Assembly (NCBI GenBank): GCA_021324795.1
Contig: JAJPIK010000119.1
Coordinates: 1 to 64,000 of the forward strand
Length of the DNA stretch: 64,000 nucleotides
Direction of reading: 5' to 3'
Origin: Chloroflexota bacterium
Lineage (GTDB): Bacteria > Chloroflexota > UBA6077 > FW602-bin22 > CADDYW01
Shown here: positions 34,249-43,292 of the stretch, piece by piece
How the letters are laid out: each line of letters opens with the position of its first letter
Position numbering within the stretch: the first letter of the stretch is position 1
Position numbers and translations under genes: made by a program
The notes under the pieces: generated by a model
The model's input: the letters and a program-made list of their open reading frames with translations, nothing else
Database searches by the model: none
What the model was told of the DNA's origin: nothing

Positions 34249-35752
34249 CTGCTCTCTGTTCAGTCAGGAACTGACGGATCGCTTCCTGGTCGCTCCAGGG
34301 TCGTTCAGTCTGACCAAAGCACATGGTCTGTTCGTGGCCTTTGCCGGTCACCAGCACAATGTCGCCTGGTTGAGCATCGCTGAGCGCTTGAGCAATCGCC
34401 TGGCCGCGGTCAGGAATCCGCCAGAAATCTACTCCTTCTCGCCGCCCGACCGATTCACAACCGGCCGCGATCTCGTCGATGATTCGGTCGACATCTTCCG
34501 TACGCGGATCCTCCGCCGTGAGGTAAATACGGTCGGCGAGACGACCGGCGATTGCGCCCATGATCGGCCGTTTCGTTGGGTCCCGCAGGCCAGCGCAGCC
34601 GAAGACGACTGCGAGTTGACGCTGGCATTGCTCGCGCTGGAGGGTCAAGACGTTTTCGAGACTATTCGCCGTGTGGGCGAAGTCAACGTACACTTCGAAT
34701 GGCTGGCCACAGTCGATGCGTTCGAGTCGGCCGGGCACCCCGGCAAATTCGGCGAGGCCTTGCTGAATTGCCGTGATTGGCACGTCCATGACCAGAGCCG
34801 CTGAGCTGGCAGCAAGAGCATTGGCAACGTTGTACCAACCGAGCAAGGGTAGCTCAACTGGGAAAGATTGATCGGGCGTCATCAACTCAAAGCGGGTCCA
34901 TCGGTTGCTCCACGTGACCGCCCGGGCGCGGACGTCGGCACGCTTCTCCAGCGCGTAGCTCAAACGGCGATCGCACCAGCAGCGGGAGATTGGCTCGGCG
35001 GAGCGATCGTCCAGGTTGTAGACGATACACTTCGGAATACCGGGCTTCCGCGTGGCGCTTTCCAGGCTTGTAAAAAGCCGGAGTTTTGCCGCCAGGTAGG
35101 CATCTTGGGTCTGGTGAAAGTCAAGATGCTCGCTGGTGACGTTGGTGATCACCGCGATGTCGAATTCACAGCCGTCGACCCGATGCTGAGCCAGACCATG
35201 CGAGGTCACTTCCAAAAGGGCATCCTGAGCGCCGGTGTCGACCATCTGGCGCAGATAACGCTGGAGATCCGGAGCGTCCGGGGTCGTGGTGTGAAAGCCG
35301 GTGTTGATTCGTCGCTCGCCGATCTCGGCGTGGACCGTGGTCACAATGCCGATCTGACGACCCGCCTTGCGCAGAATCGAAGCGAGGAGACTCGTCGTGG
35401 TTGTCTTGCCGTCGGTGCCAGTGATGCCGACAACTCTAAGCTGACGAGCGGGCCAACCGGTATACCAGGCCGAGAGCAATGCGAGTGCCAGTCGTGTCGA
35501 GGGGACCAAAAGGCCTGGAGTGGCGCTCGGAAGGTCTTCCGGACGATCGGCAACGACACCAATTGCCCCGCGTCGTAGCGCGTCTGAGACGAAGCGCGTG
35601 CCGTCGCCAGAAACCCGCGGAATCGCAACGAACAAATCCCCCGGTGTCACCTGCCGCGAGTCGAAAACAATCTCATGGAATGACGTCTGGCCGTCCCCGA
35701 CAAGGACGGCGCCGGGTACGGCAGCCGCTGCCTCAGCCAAGGTTAGCCGCAT
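34241..35752 (-). CDS. murE: UDP-N-acetylmuramyl-tripeptide synthetase (MurE)
   Basis: MurE adds the third amino acid to UDP-MurNAc-L-Ala-D-Glu. The 503-aa protein has N-terminal uridine-binding FDSRQVTPGDLFVAI, ATP loop ITGTDGKTTTTSLL, NVTSEHLDFHQT, and the C-terminal domain. The specificity motif that is DNPR in diaminopimelate enzymes reads EDPR here (E414-R417, in LTAEDPRTED), and it is not the DDPA/N form of Lys enzymes either. The substrate may therefore be another diamino acid such as L-ornithine, known from Sphaerobacter and Chloroflexus walls. It follows the FemAB-like gene by 6 bases. Confidence 0.94.
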   Translation of the reverse strand: MRLTLAEAAAAVPGAVLVGDGQTSFHEIVFDSRQVTPGDLFVAIPRVSGDGTRFVSDALRRGAIGVVADRPEDLPSATPGLLVPSTRLALALLSAWYTGWPARQLRVVGITGTDGKTTTTSLLASILRKAGRQIGIVTTVHAEIGERRINTGFHTTTPDAPDLQRYLRQMVDTGAQDALLEVTSHGLAQHRVDGCEFDIAVITNVTSEHLDFHQTQDAYLAAKLRLFTSLESATRKPGIPKCIVYNLDDRSAEPISRCWCDRRLSYALEKRADVRARAVTWSNRWTRFELMTPDQSFPVELPLLGWYNVANALAASSAALVMDVPITAIQQGLAEFAGVPGRLERIDCGQPFEVYVDFAHTANSLENVLTLQREQCQRQLAVVFGCAGLRDPTKRPIMGAIAGRLADRIYLTAEDPRTEDVDRIIDEIAAGCESVGRREGVDFWRIPDRGQAIAQALSDAQPGDIVLVTGKGHEQTMCFGQTERPWSDQEAIRQFLTEQRAGG

Positions 35753-35758
35753 GGTGGA

Positions 35759-36883
35759 TCAGCCCGAGCGATAAAGGCGGTAGTAGAGTGGCCGAATATG
35801 CCGGGAAAGAACGTGCCAGAGCCAATAGCGCGGTCGAGAGTAGACGTAATCGTAAGCCCCCACGTATTGGACTGGACGTCCACCAAATCCTCGCTTGAAA
35901 TAATAAACGCCCCAGAGATCTCGTGAAGGATCTTCGTGTTCACGGTGCATGTGGTAAGTTCCGGTTGTTCGCTCTCTCGTCTGCTGGCAAACCTCATCCG
36001 GAATACCCCACAAGTCGTAGCTTGCACAGCCCGCACGACGTGCCCAGCGGATTGCCTCCCATTGGAGCAAGTCACTCGGCTTCGAATTGCGGTGGCGAGA
36101 TGACGAGCCTCCGTACATGTAATACGCGGCGTTACCCATTGTCAATAACAGGGCACCGCTCAGCACCTCGCTTTGATAGCGAGCGATGAGAAGGTGAACG
36201 TGACCTCCGGAAGCGAGGTTGCGCCACAGTGCTCGATAGTATGGGTACGGATGAATCGGAAAATGATGGCGCTGGCTGGTCTCCACGAGGAGTTGATAGA
36301 ATACGGGCAGATCGTTCTCACTCGTGATCTGCACGCTCACCCCCCGGCGAGTGGCCAATCCGACGTTATAGCGGGTTCGTGGGTTGAGCTGCGCCAATAA
36401 TTGGTGTTCGTCAGTACGAAGGTCGAGCAACAAGGTGCTGCGCGGCTGGACTGGCTCAGCCGGTTGAAAGCCGAGAGTCCGGAAGCGAGCGTCCAGACTG
36501 CGATCGTTCGGTAGTTCCGGCTCGATTTTCAGGAAGAACGCGCCACGCTGTCGCGCCAGACGGTGAAGCTCGGCCAGAAAGTCGGCCAAGGCCGCCTCAC
36601 CCCCCGGCGTGATGACTGGCCCGCGTGGTACGTAGGCGATCTGTCCTAGAGGTGACCAACGGAAGAGAACTTGCGCAGCCACTGGAGTGCTCTGCGGCGA
36701 AAGTGCCACGCGCAGCGGAGTCCAGCCAAACCGTGACTTGAACGTTCCCCATTCGAAAGATTGAAGGATGTTCCCCCCGGCGATCTGACAGATCAGGGCG
36801 TTCCAGATCTCGCCGTCTTCGACGACAAGGGGGATAGCCGTCCGGGGCACCGTGGGAGTTTGGATCGCGGCAGAAAGCTCCAT
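35759..36883 (-). CDS. FemAB/FemX-like peptidoglycan bridge aminoacyltransferase
   Basis: The 374-aa GNAT-fold protein has ILQSFEWGTFKSRFGWTPLRVAL at the N-terminus, YVPRGPVI, FFLKIEPEL, STLLLDLRTDEHQLLAQLNPRTRYNVGLATRRGV, and the C-terminal GAAYYMYGGSS-like and YDLWGIPDE blocks, all typical of Fem ligases that add amino acids from tRNA to lipid II or the stem peptide. The pairing with murE suggests a branched stem peptide. The ATG lies 7 bases after a TATAAT, so the transcript may be leaderless. A longer TTG start (36886) is possible. Confidence 0.9.
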   Translation of the reverse strand: MELSAAIQTPTVPRTAIPLVVEDGEIWNALICQIAGGNILQSFEWGTFKSRFGWTPLRVALSPQSTPVAAQVLFRWSPLGQIAYVPRGPVITPGGEAALADFLAELHRLARQRGAFFLKIEPELPNDRSLDARFRTLGFQPAEPVQPRSTLLLDLRTDEHQLLAQLNPRTRYNVGLATRRGVSVQITSENDLPVFYQLLVETSQRHHFPIHPYPYYRALWRNLASGGHVHLLIARYQSEVLSGALLLTMGNAAYYMYGGSSSRHRNSKPSDLLQWEAIRWARRAGCASYDLWGIPDEVCQQTRERTTGTYHMHREHEDPSRDLWGVYYFKRGFGGRPVQYVGAYDYVYSRPRYWLWHVLSRHIRPLYYRLYRSG

Positions 36884-36890
36884 CAACGGG

Positions 36891-36896
36891 ATTATA
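36891..36896 (-). promoter_or_regulatory. -10 element giving a leaderless mRNA for the FemAB-like gene
   Basis: A perfect TATAAT on the minus strand ends 7 bases before the ATG at 36883, the same spacing as at 5170. No convincing -35 hexamer was found. It would give murE and the PIG-L gene their own promoter. Confidence 0.55.
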
Positions 36897-36970
36897 GCAG
36901 CAGCGATCGGTACGTTTACTGGATTCAGCGGAGAGCCATCGGTCCCCTATGGGTCTCTAACACACCTGTC

Positions 36971-37939
36971 TCAGGTCATCCGATCAAGTACGTATTCCGA
37001 GATTGATTCGAGAGCCGCACGTTCTGGCGTGGGAGGTAAACTGTCGAGCTGCTGGACGGCAAGGTCGGCGAAGCGTCGGGCCTCGGCGCGAGCGTAGTCG
37101 ATGCCGGAAGAGCGGTGCACCGCGGCGATGGCCTCACGAATGGCTTCGTCTGACGAGTCGCCATCGTCAAAGACTCGTCGGAGCGCTGAGTTGTCTGGAT
37201 CTTCTTCGAGGAGTCGAATCGTCGGTAGGGTTACTGTGCCCTGGCGCAGGTCACTGCCAACCGGTTTGCCCATGAGCGCCTCGTTGCCGACGAAGTCGAG
37301 AATGTCGTCGACGATCTGAAAGGCCATACCGAGATTGTAGCCGTAGGAGCGCAAGGCATCAATTTGCTCTTCGGGGGCGCCACTCAAGATTGCTCCGGTC
37401 TCGGTAGCCGTGCGAATTAGAGATGCCGTCTTCCGCTCGATCTTCTGATAGTAATCTTCTCGACTTTGTCGCCAGAATCCCGCCGTAAAGATCTGTTTGA
37501 GCTCGCCCTCGCAGATTGTCATCAAGGTACGCCCGAACACCTGCATAACGCGGGTGTTCTGAGTTTCCGTGCAAAGCGCCGCAGCATTGGCGAACAGGTA
37601 ATCGCCGACTAGGACGGTAACCGCGCGATCGGTGAGACTGTGGAGGGTCGGTTTGCCCCGTCGGGTTGGTGAATTATCGACCAAATCGTCGTGAACAAGG
37701 GTCGCCGTGTGCAAGAGCTCGATCGCCGCGGCGAGGGGCACTAAGAATTGAAGGCGGTACTGGTGGAAGCTCGCGGCCAAAAGCACGAGCGCCGGACGAA
37801 TCCGCTTGCCCTGGGTACTCAAGACGTGTTGGAGCAGGTTTTCCAGAAAAGAATATTCAACCTGGCCGACGCGCTGGATCTCTGCCTCTACCAGCTCGAG
37901 GTCGCTTTGAACGGGGTCTAAGACGCTTAAAGCGGCCAA
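36971..37939 (-). CDS. Long-chain polyprenyl diphosphate synthase
   Basis: The 322-aa trans-prenyltransferase has GKRIRPALVLL, the first Asp-rich motif HDDLVDNSPTRRGKPT, and the second DDILDFVG in a region starting FQIVDDIL. It elongates FPP with IPP to a long product, probably for menaquinone side chains. Residues before the first Asp-rich motif (ELLHTATLVHDD) lack bulky aromatic residues at the usual chain-length positions, which fits a C35-C45 product. The start is TTG with GGAGG. Confidence 0.92.
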   Translation of the reverse strand: MAALSVLDPVQSDLELVEAEIQRVGQVEYSFLENLLQHVLSTQGKRIRPALVLLAASFHQYRLQFLVPLAAAIELLHTATLVHDDLVDNSPTRRGKPTLHSLTDRAVTVLVGDYLFANAAALCTETQNTRVMQVFGRTLMTICEGELKQIFTAGFWRQSREDYYQKIERKTASLIRTATETGAILSGAPEEQIDALRSYGYNLGMAFQIVDDILDFVGNEALMGKPVGSDLRQGTVTLPTIRLLEEDPDNSALRRVFDDGDSSDEAIREAIAAVHRSSGIDYARAEARRFADLAVQQLDSLPPTPERAALESISEYVLDRMT

Positions 37940-38013
37940 TGAAACCTCCGACCACGCACCGCCGCGTACTGGGTGCGCTTAATAGTCACAGCGAAACATC
38001 TTATCAGGAAGGA

Positions 38014-38802
38014 CTAGCTCCAGCCAAACAAACGTTGAGCGTTTTGGTACGTTTGAGTCGCGGCAGTTTCGACTGGTAGTTCGCGCTCCCGAGCCAGCGC
38101 CCCAACGACAAAGCGCACGTTAGCTGGCTCGTTGCGTCGACCCCGTCGATGCTCGGGTGCCAGGAATGGACTGTCGGTTTCCGTGAGGATCCAATCGGAT
38201 GGGAGCTGTGCGGCCAGGGCGCGTAGCTCGGACGAACGTCGGTAGGTCAGATTCCCGGCGAACGAAATGAAGAAGCCATGGTCGATCGCCGCGGATGCCA
38301 TCACCTGGTTGCCAGAGAAACAGTGGAGCACGCCGGCCCGGTTAGCTAGAGCAGAACCACGCTCGGTCGTGCTGATCAATCGGAGAAGGTCGGCGTGGGC
38401 TTCGCGATCGTGAATCACGACCGGCAGGTTCAGCTCGGCCGCGAGGGCGAGCTGTTCGATGAAAGCGGTTGTTTGCACAGCCACCGGAACTAGGTCGCGG
38501 TAGTAATCGAGGCCAATCTCGCCGATCGCCACGACTTTGGGCTCGCTGGCCAGCCGACGAAGCTTGGCAAGCGCCGCCGGGCTGAATGTGTCCGCCTCAT
38601 GCGGATGGATTCCGACGGCGGCGTAAACAATCGGAAATTGCTGGGCGAGGCGAATCGACCTGAGGCTACTTTCTAGGTTGGTCGCAACCGCCAGAATACG
38701 GCCGACGCCTACCTCGATAGCCTGCTCGACGACGGCATCAACGTCGTCGAGCAGCGTGGAATCGGCCAGATGGGCGTGCGTATCAGCGATGAGCGCTGGC
38801 AC
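38014..38802 (-). CDS. tatD: TatD-family deoxyribonuclease
   Basis: This 262-aa TIM-barrel metal nuclease has ADTHAHLAD, AVGIHPHEA, AIGEIGLDYYRD, PVVIHDREAHAD, GVLHCFSGN and TETDSPFLAP, i.e. all metal ligands of the TatD family. It acts on DNA in repair or turnover. It starts with GTG and overlaps the end of metG by 20 bases, a common gene order. Confidence 0.94.
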   Translation of the reverse strand: MPALIADTHAHLADSTLLDDVDAVVEQAIEVGVGRILAVATNLESSLRSIRLAQQFPIVYAAVGIHPHEADTFSPAALAKLRRLASEPKVVAIGEIGLDYYRDLVPVAVQTTAFIEQLALAAELNLPVVIHDREAHADLLRLISTTERGSALANRAGVLHCFSGNQVMASAAIDHGFFISFAGNLTYRRSSELRALAAQLPSDWILTETDSPFLAPEHRRGRRNEPANVRFVVGALARERELPVETAATQTYQNAQRLFGWS

Positions 38803-40318
38803 CAGTCTCGATCCGAGGGAAAAGCGGCCGAGGCTGTTCGGCCACTCGAGTACCCGGGCTGATCCCGCCCCAACCTGGCGTCAAGATATTATTGGCGCCA
38901 AGCTGGTCGAGCATGCGCTCGGAGATAGTCGGCATAAAGGGCCAAAGGGCAACGGCGATCAGGCGCTCCGTTTCCGCGAGATAGGCAAGAACCGTGGCCA
39001 AGCGTGCCGGATCGGTCCGTGCGAGCTTCCAAGGAGCCATTTCTTCGACGTAGCGATTCGCCCGCGCGACGACCGCTCGGACAGCATCGGCCGCGGCGAC
39101 GAACTCTAGCCCGGCGAAGGCTCGGTCCATCTGCTCGAACATTGCCAAGGCCATCGCCTTGAGCTCCTGGTCGGCAGCTTCCGCTGGCCCCGGAGCCGGC
39201 ACCGCGCTGCCAAGATACCGGTTCACCATGCTCACCGTCCGATTGAGCAAGTTGCCCAAGTCGTTGGCGAGCTCGGCATTATAACGGTTGACGAATCCAT
39301 CGAGATTCACGTCGCCGTCGGTGCCAAAAGGAAAATCGGTCAGCAGCAGGTAACGGGCAGCGTCGGCCCCGAACTTTTCGACGAGGTCCGAGGGCGCGAT
39401 CACGTTGCCGAGCGTCTTGCTCATGCGCTGACCGCCAATCGTAAAGAAGCCGTGGGCGAAGATTTCGCGCGGTGGTCGCAAGCCCGCGGCAAGGAGCATC
39501 GCCGGCCACAAAATCGCGTGGAACCAGAGAATATCCTTGGCCATCAGGTGCAAATTGGCCGGCCAATAGTGGTGGAACTCGGCCGGATTCGCCGGATAGC
39601 CAATCGCGGTGATGTAGTTCAGCAAGGCGTCGACCCAAACGTAGACCACTTGGTTGGGGTCAAATGGCAGTGGTACCCCCCAGGTGAGACTCGCCCGTGA
39701 GATGCTCACATCAGTCAGGCCAAGCCGCAATTTGCCGAGGACTTCATTCAATCGCGCTGGTGGATTCACCAGGTAATGATTGGGGTCGCTCGGATCGGTC
39801 AGAGCATTGAGCAACGCATCTTGATACTTGGATAAGCGGAAAAAGTAATTCTCTTCGGAATACCACTTCGGAGCGAGGTTATGATATGGGCAGAGGCCGT
39901 TGACTAGGTCCTCTTCCGTCTTAAATTGCTCGCAGCCGACGCAATAGAGGCCCTCGTAGACCCCCTTGTAGATATCGCCGGCATTGTAGAGCGTCTCCAG
40001 GAACGCGGCGACGCCCGCTTCGTGACGCGGGTCGCTGGTGCGGATGAAGAAATCGTTTGAGATTTCGAGGGCACGCCAAGCGCTCTTGAAGCGCTCGACG
40101 ATCTCGTCGACGTAGGCTTTCGGGGTCACGCCGTGCCGGGTAGCAGCCTCGGCAATCTTTGCCCCGTGCTCGTCGGTTCCGGTCAAGAAAAACACGTCGT
40201 CGCCGAGGCGGCGATGGTGACGAGCAAGCACGTCGGCCGCTACGGTCGTGTAGGCGTGGCCGATGTGGGGCACATCATTAACATAATAAATTGGAGTAGT
40301 AATGTAATATTTCGCCAT
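38783..40318 (-). CDS. metG: Methionyl-tRNA synthetase
   Basis: This class I aminoacyl-tRNA synthetase (511 aa) has IYYVNDVPHIGHAYTT (HIGH), the zinc knuckle CVGCEQFKTEEDLVNGLCPYH, WFHAILWPAML and RMSKTLGN (KMSKS), followed by the anticodon-binding helical domain. There is no C-terminal tRNA-binding EMAP domain. It has its own promoter inside the end of rsmI, with the start codon 9 bases after the -10, so the leader would be only 2-3 bases. Confidence 0.97.
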   Translation of the reverse strand: MAKYYITTPIYYVNDVPHIGHAYTTVAADVLARHHRRLGDDVFFLTGTDEHGAKIAEAATRHGVTPKAYVDEIVERFKSAWRALEISNDFFIRTSDPRHEAGVAAFLETLYNAGDIYKGVYEGLYCVGCEQFKTEEDLVNGLCPYHNLAPKWYSEENYFFRLSKYQDALLNALTDPSDPNHYLVNPPARLNEVLGKLRLGLTDVSISRASLTWGVPLPFDPNQVVYVWVDALLNYITAIGYPANPAEFHHYWPANLHLMAKDILWFHAILWPAMLLAAGLRPPREIFAHGFFTIGGQRMSKTLGNVIAPSDLVEKFGADAARYLLLTDFPFGTDGDVNLDGFVNRYNAELANDLGNLLNRTVSMVNRYLGSAVPAPGPAEAADQELKAMALAMFEQMDRAFAGLEFVAAADAVRAVVARANRYVEEMAPWKLARTDPARLATVLAYLAETERLIAVALWPFMPTISERMLDQLGANNILTPGWGGISPGTRVAEQPRPLFPRIETGASAHR

Positions 40319-40323
40319 TGGAT

Positions 40324-41184
40324 CTACATCTTAGCATACTTTCTGGCACCGAGCAAAAGCCGGTAGACTTGTCGTCTGGGAAGGCCGGTCTCGCGGGTGA
40401 GAGTCGCGACGGCGTCTCGGGTCGAGAGGCCGGACTGGCTCAGCTCGGCCAGGCGTTGCCCGAGGTCGAGGGACAGGGCGTTCGACGGAGCACCGCCGAC
40501 GACGAGGGTGATTTCACCGCGCACTGGCGACGCCTGGAAATGCTCGATCACTTCCTGAATCGTCCCGCGCACAAACTCCTCGTGCAGCTTGGTCAGCTCG
40601 CGGGCGACGGCGATCGGCCGATTTCCCAGGGTGTGCAGAGCATCACCGAGTGAATCGAGTAGGCGATGGGGAGCTTCAAAGGCGATCAACGTGCGCGGCT
40701 CGTCACGCACTCCTTCAAGCAGCTTGCGTCGTTCCCCGGCTCGACGAGGCAGGAAGCCGACGTAGAGAAACTGGTCGGTTGGTAATCCGGAGGCAGCCAG
40801 GGCGGCGATGGGGGCCGAAGGCCCCGGGATTGGCACGACCCGAATTCCCGCATCGATCGCCGCCCGGACGAGGTCATAGCCGGGGTCCGAGATGCCCGGC
40901 ATGCCGGCTTCGGAGACTAGGGCGATGTCGCCATCACGCAGCCGGGCAAGCAGCAATTTCACTCTTTCCGCTTCGTTGTGCTCGAAGTAGCTGATCAGCG
41001 GTTGATGGATATCGTAACGATCGAGCAGCTTCCGAGTCTGCCGCGTATCCTCGGCGGCAATCAGCGGGACTTCACGGAGGATGCGCAGCGCGCGCATAGT
41101 GATGTCTTCGAGGTTACCGATCGGGGTGCCGACGAGATAGAGCGTACCGATCGGCTGGGCCGATCGCTCGCTCAACGGGGCCAC
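40324..41184 (-). CDS. rsmI: 16S rRNA (cytidine-1402-2'-O)-methyltransferase
   Basis: This TP-methylase-fold protein of 286 aa has LYLVGTPIGNLEDITMRAL, AEDTRQTRKLLD, LVSEAGMPGISDPGYDLVR, VVPIPGPSAPIAALAASGLP and GEITLVVGG, identifying RsmI. It methylates the ribose of C1402 in the ribosomal decoding centre using SAM. The start is GTG, overlapping the preceding gene by 13 bases. Confidence 0.95.
   Translation of the reverse strand: MAPLSERSAQPIGTLYLVGTPIGNLEDITMRALRILREVPLIAAEDTRQTRKLLDRYDIHQPLISYFEHNEAERVKLLLARLRDGDIALVSEAGMPGISDPGYDLVRAAIDAGIRVVPIPGPSAPIAALAASGLPTDQFLYVGFLPRRAGERRKLLEGVRDEPRTLIAFEAPHRLLDSLGDALHTLGNRPIAVARELTKLHEEFVRGTIQEVIEHFQASPVRGEITLVVGGAPSNALSLDLGQRLAELSQSGLSTRDAVATLTRETGLPRRQVYRLLLGARKYAKM
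40328..40356 (-). promoter_or_regulatory. Promoter of metG, close to the start codon
   Basis: On the minus strand TTGCTC (40351-40356), a 17-base spacer and an extended -10 TGCTAAGAT (hexamer 40328-40333) lie inside the end of rsmI. The metG ATG begins 9 bases after the hexamer. Confidence 0.6.
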
Positions 41185-42305
41185 GTTTGGCCAAGCTCCT
41201 GATCGTGTTTTAGCCAGGCAGCGTCGATCAGTGCCCAGAGGCCGCCAGATACGAGGGAATGACCGCCGAGGACGACCGGAATGCGCGCCGAGGCCGCTGC
41301 TCGGGTAAAATCGCGAAGTACCGGGTTCTCGATCCGTTCCGGTTGGAGCAGATCTGAGTAGAAGCGATCGCCGGCGGTCGGCTCGAGACGAAGGTGGGCC
41401 ATCAGGACGCGTGTATCAAGGAAAGCCGCGTCGGCAAGCTCGGCGAGATGCTCGAAGAAGCGGTCTGGACCTACCGCTTCGAGATGGTGGCCGAGAAGGG
41501 AACGAACTTCGCCGCGGGCGTCGCGGCCATTGGCCCGCATCCCACGCTCTTCAGAAAAGACCCGCGTCCGACAAGCCAGATCAGTATCAAGGTGCGACCA
41601 GAGGTGTGAGCCAACCCGACCGGAAACGATCACACAGGCATTGGGATCGGTCAGATACTTGCCAACCTCGCGGACGCGGCGCGTGTCCAGCTCGTGGCCA
41701 GCGAAGAATCGTCGGGTATGCGGACCGATCCCCGGATGGAGTGACAGAATCAGCAGGTCGGTTGGTGTGTCGACGTCCATCTGAGTTCCGGGCGTACGCG
41801 CCAGGGGGATATTGCGCAAGCCAGCCTCGCGCTGAAGGCGAAAAGCCAGGTCGTTGTCGATCGGGGGCGGGCTGATGCGCTGAATCGCGTCGGAGGGACT
41901 GAAGCCGACAAAGTCGCACGAAAAGAAATTATTCGCCACGAGCGCATCGTCATTGCTCAGCAAGATTTCAGCGATTGTTGTCAGCTCGGCGACGGTGAGT
42001 AATGGCGCCGAACCGCCGCCGACGTAGAAAGCATGACGACCGGCAAAGCGATCGACGAGCTGAACAAGTGACCGTCCAAAGTGGAATTCGTCATCATCGA
42101 GGACAACCTGCACCGGGAGATCGGCAACCGCTTGCGCGAACTGTACTGAACTCGTCGCGATGACTGGACGATCGTAAGCTGGACAAGCAAGCAACCGGTC
42201 GAGTAGGTCGCGAGCGATTGCTTCCTGGGCGTCAGCAAGCAACGCTTCGATTGGGCTGGTCCGGCTGCCTCCGACGTAGACAAAAGGCGTGATCAGTTCG
42301 GGCAT
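41172..42305 (-). CDS. Two-domain protein with a MobA/CofC-like NTP-transferase domain
   Basis: The function is unknown. Residues about 1-225 read as a nucleotidyltransferase-like Rossmann domain: PVIATSSVQFAQAVADLPVQVV, YVGGGSAPLLTVAEL (cf. GDxPLL), and GTQMDVDTPTDLLIL, which matches the DxDTPxDL end of MobA/CofC-like transferases. The usual N-terminal LAGGxGxR loop is absent or replaced by YVGGSRTSP. Residues about 226-377 form a helical second domain (LTDPNACVIVSGRVGSHLWSHL; RFFEHLAELADAAF) without a recognised family. It sits between pfkB and rsmI. Confidence 0.6.
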   Translation of the reverse strand: MPELITPFVYVGGSRTSPIEALLADAQEAIARDLLDRLLACPAYDRPVIATSSVQFAQAVADLPVQVVLDDDEFHFGRSLVQLVDRFAGRHAFYVGGGSAPLLTVAELTTIAEILLSNDDALVANNFFSCDFVGFSPSDAIQRISPPPIDNDLAFRLQREAGLRNIPLARTPGTQMDVDTPTDLLILSLHPGIGPHTRRFFAGHELDTRRVREVGKYLTDPNACVIVSGRVGSHLWSHLDTDLACRTRVFSEERGMRANGRDARGEVRSLLGHHLEAVGPDRFFEHLAELADAAFLDTRVLMAHLRLEPTAGDRFYSDLLQPERIENPVLRDFTRAAASARIPVVLGGHSLVSGGLWALIDAAWLKHDQELGQTWPR

Positions 42306-42325
42306 GTCCTCGCTCTCTCGCGGTT

Positions 42326-43273
42326 TCAGGCGGTGGCTCGGAGCGCCAAAGATTCGACGACGACCAGTGGTAGCAAGCGCTGAAAGTCCTCGGCTCGGGC
42401 TAGACGCGTACCGGGGCGCAGCGCGGTCGCGGCACCGGCCGCGCTGCCAAGGCGTAATCCCTCGGCTAGTGACTCCCCCTGTGAGAGGGCAAGCACCAGA
42501 CCGGCGACCAAGGAATCACCGGAGCCAATCGCGCTGACTGTTGCGACGGCTGGCGGGGTGGCGCGCCAGGCCCCCTCTGGGCCGACGCCGATCGCGCCGC
42601 GTCGACCCATTGAGACGACAACGTATTCGATTCCTTGCTGGCGTAGATCCATCGCGGTGGCTAATACCTGGGCATCGGACGTCAACGGGCGGCCGATGAG
42701 GCGCTGGAGCTCTTCACGGTTAGGTTTGACCAAATCCGGCTTTGCCTTTATCCCTTCCCGGAGTGGCTCGCCGTCGGAATCGAGCACAGCCTTGGCACCC
42801 GCCCGGTGGACCAATCTGATCAGTTCAGCATAGGTTGTCGCGGGTAGATGCGGTGGAACGCTGCCGGCCAGAACGACCCAGTCGCCCGGATGAATGCGCC
42901 GGCTGAGCTCATGCTCCAGGCGATGCAAATACACCGGATCAGTCGCTGGCCCGGCTTCGTTGAGCGAGGTATGGCGGAACTTGCAGGTCTCAACGATCGC
43001 CAAATTTTGTCGGGTTTGGCCGGGAGTTCGAATGAAGCAAACGGGAATGCCATCCTCTTGCAGAGTTTGCTTGACGAAGTCTCCCAGGCTGCCGGCGGCG
43101 AACCCCATAGCGAAACTTTGACCACCGATCTCGGCCAGTACGCGTGAGACGTTGACACCCTTGCCGCCCGGGTCGAGTTGCCCGTCAGACACTCGATTCG
43201 TGTCGCCAAGGTGGAGCTCGCAGAGAACGATCACGCGATCGACCGCGGGATTCAAAGTCACGGTGACGATCAT
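42326..43273 (-). CDS. PfkB-family sugar kinase, 1-phosphofructokinase/tagatose-6-phosphate kinase-like
   Basis: This 315-aa ribokinase-fold enzyme has the opening TVTLNPAVDRVI, GGKGVNVSRVLAEIGG and the catalytic end SAIGSGDSLVAGLV, as in FruK/LacC. It phosphorylates a sugar phosphate, most likely fructose 1-phosphate or tagatose 6-phosphate. No PTS genes are nearby. GGAGG lies 7 bases before the ATG at 43273. Confidence 0.9.
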   Translation of the reverse strand: MIVTVTLNPAVDRVIVLCELHLGDTNRVSDGQLDPGGKGVNVSRVLAEIGGQSFAMGFAAGSLGDFVKQTLQEDGIPVCFIRTPGQTRQNLAIVETCKFRHTSLNEAGPATDPVYLHRLEHELSRRIHPGDWVVLAGSVPPHLPATTYAELIRLVHRAGAKAVLDSDGEPLREGIKAKPDLVKPNREELQRLIGRPLTSDAQVLATAMDLRQQGIEYVVVSMGRRGAIGVGPEGAWRATPPAVATVSAIGSGDSLVAGLVLALSQGESLAEGLRLGSAAGAATALRPGTRLARAEDFQRLLPLVVVESLALRATA

Positions 43274-43292
43274 CACTCTGCCTCCGGTCGGG

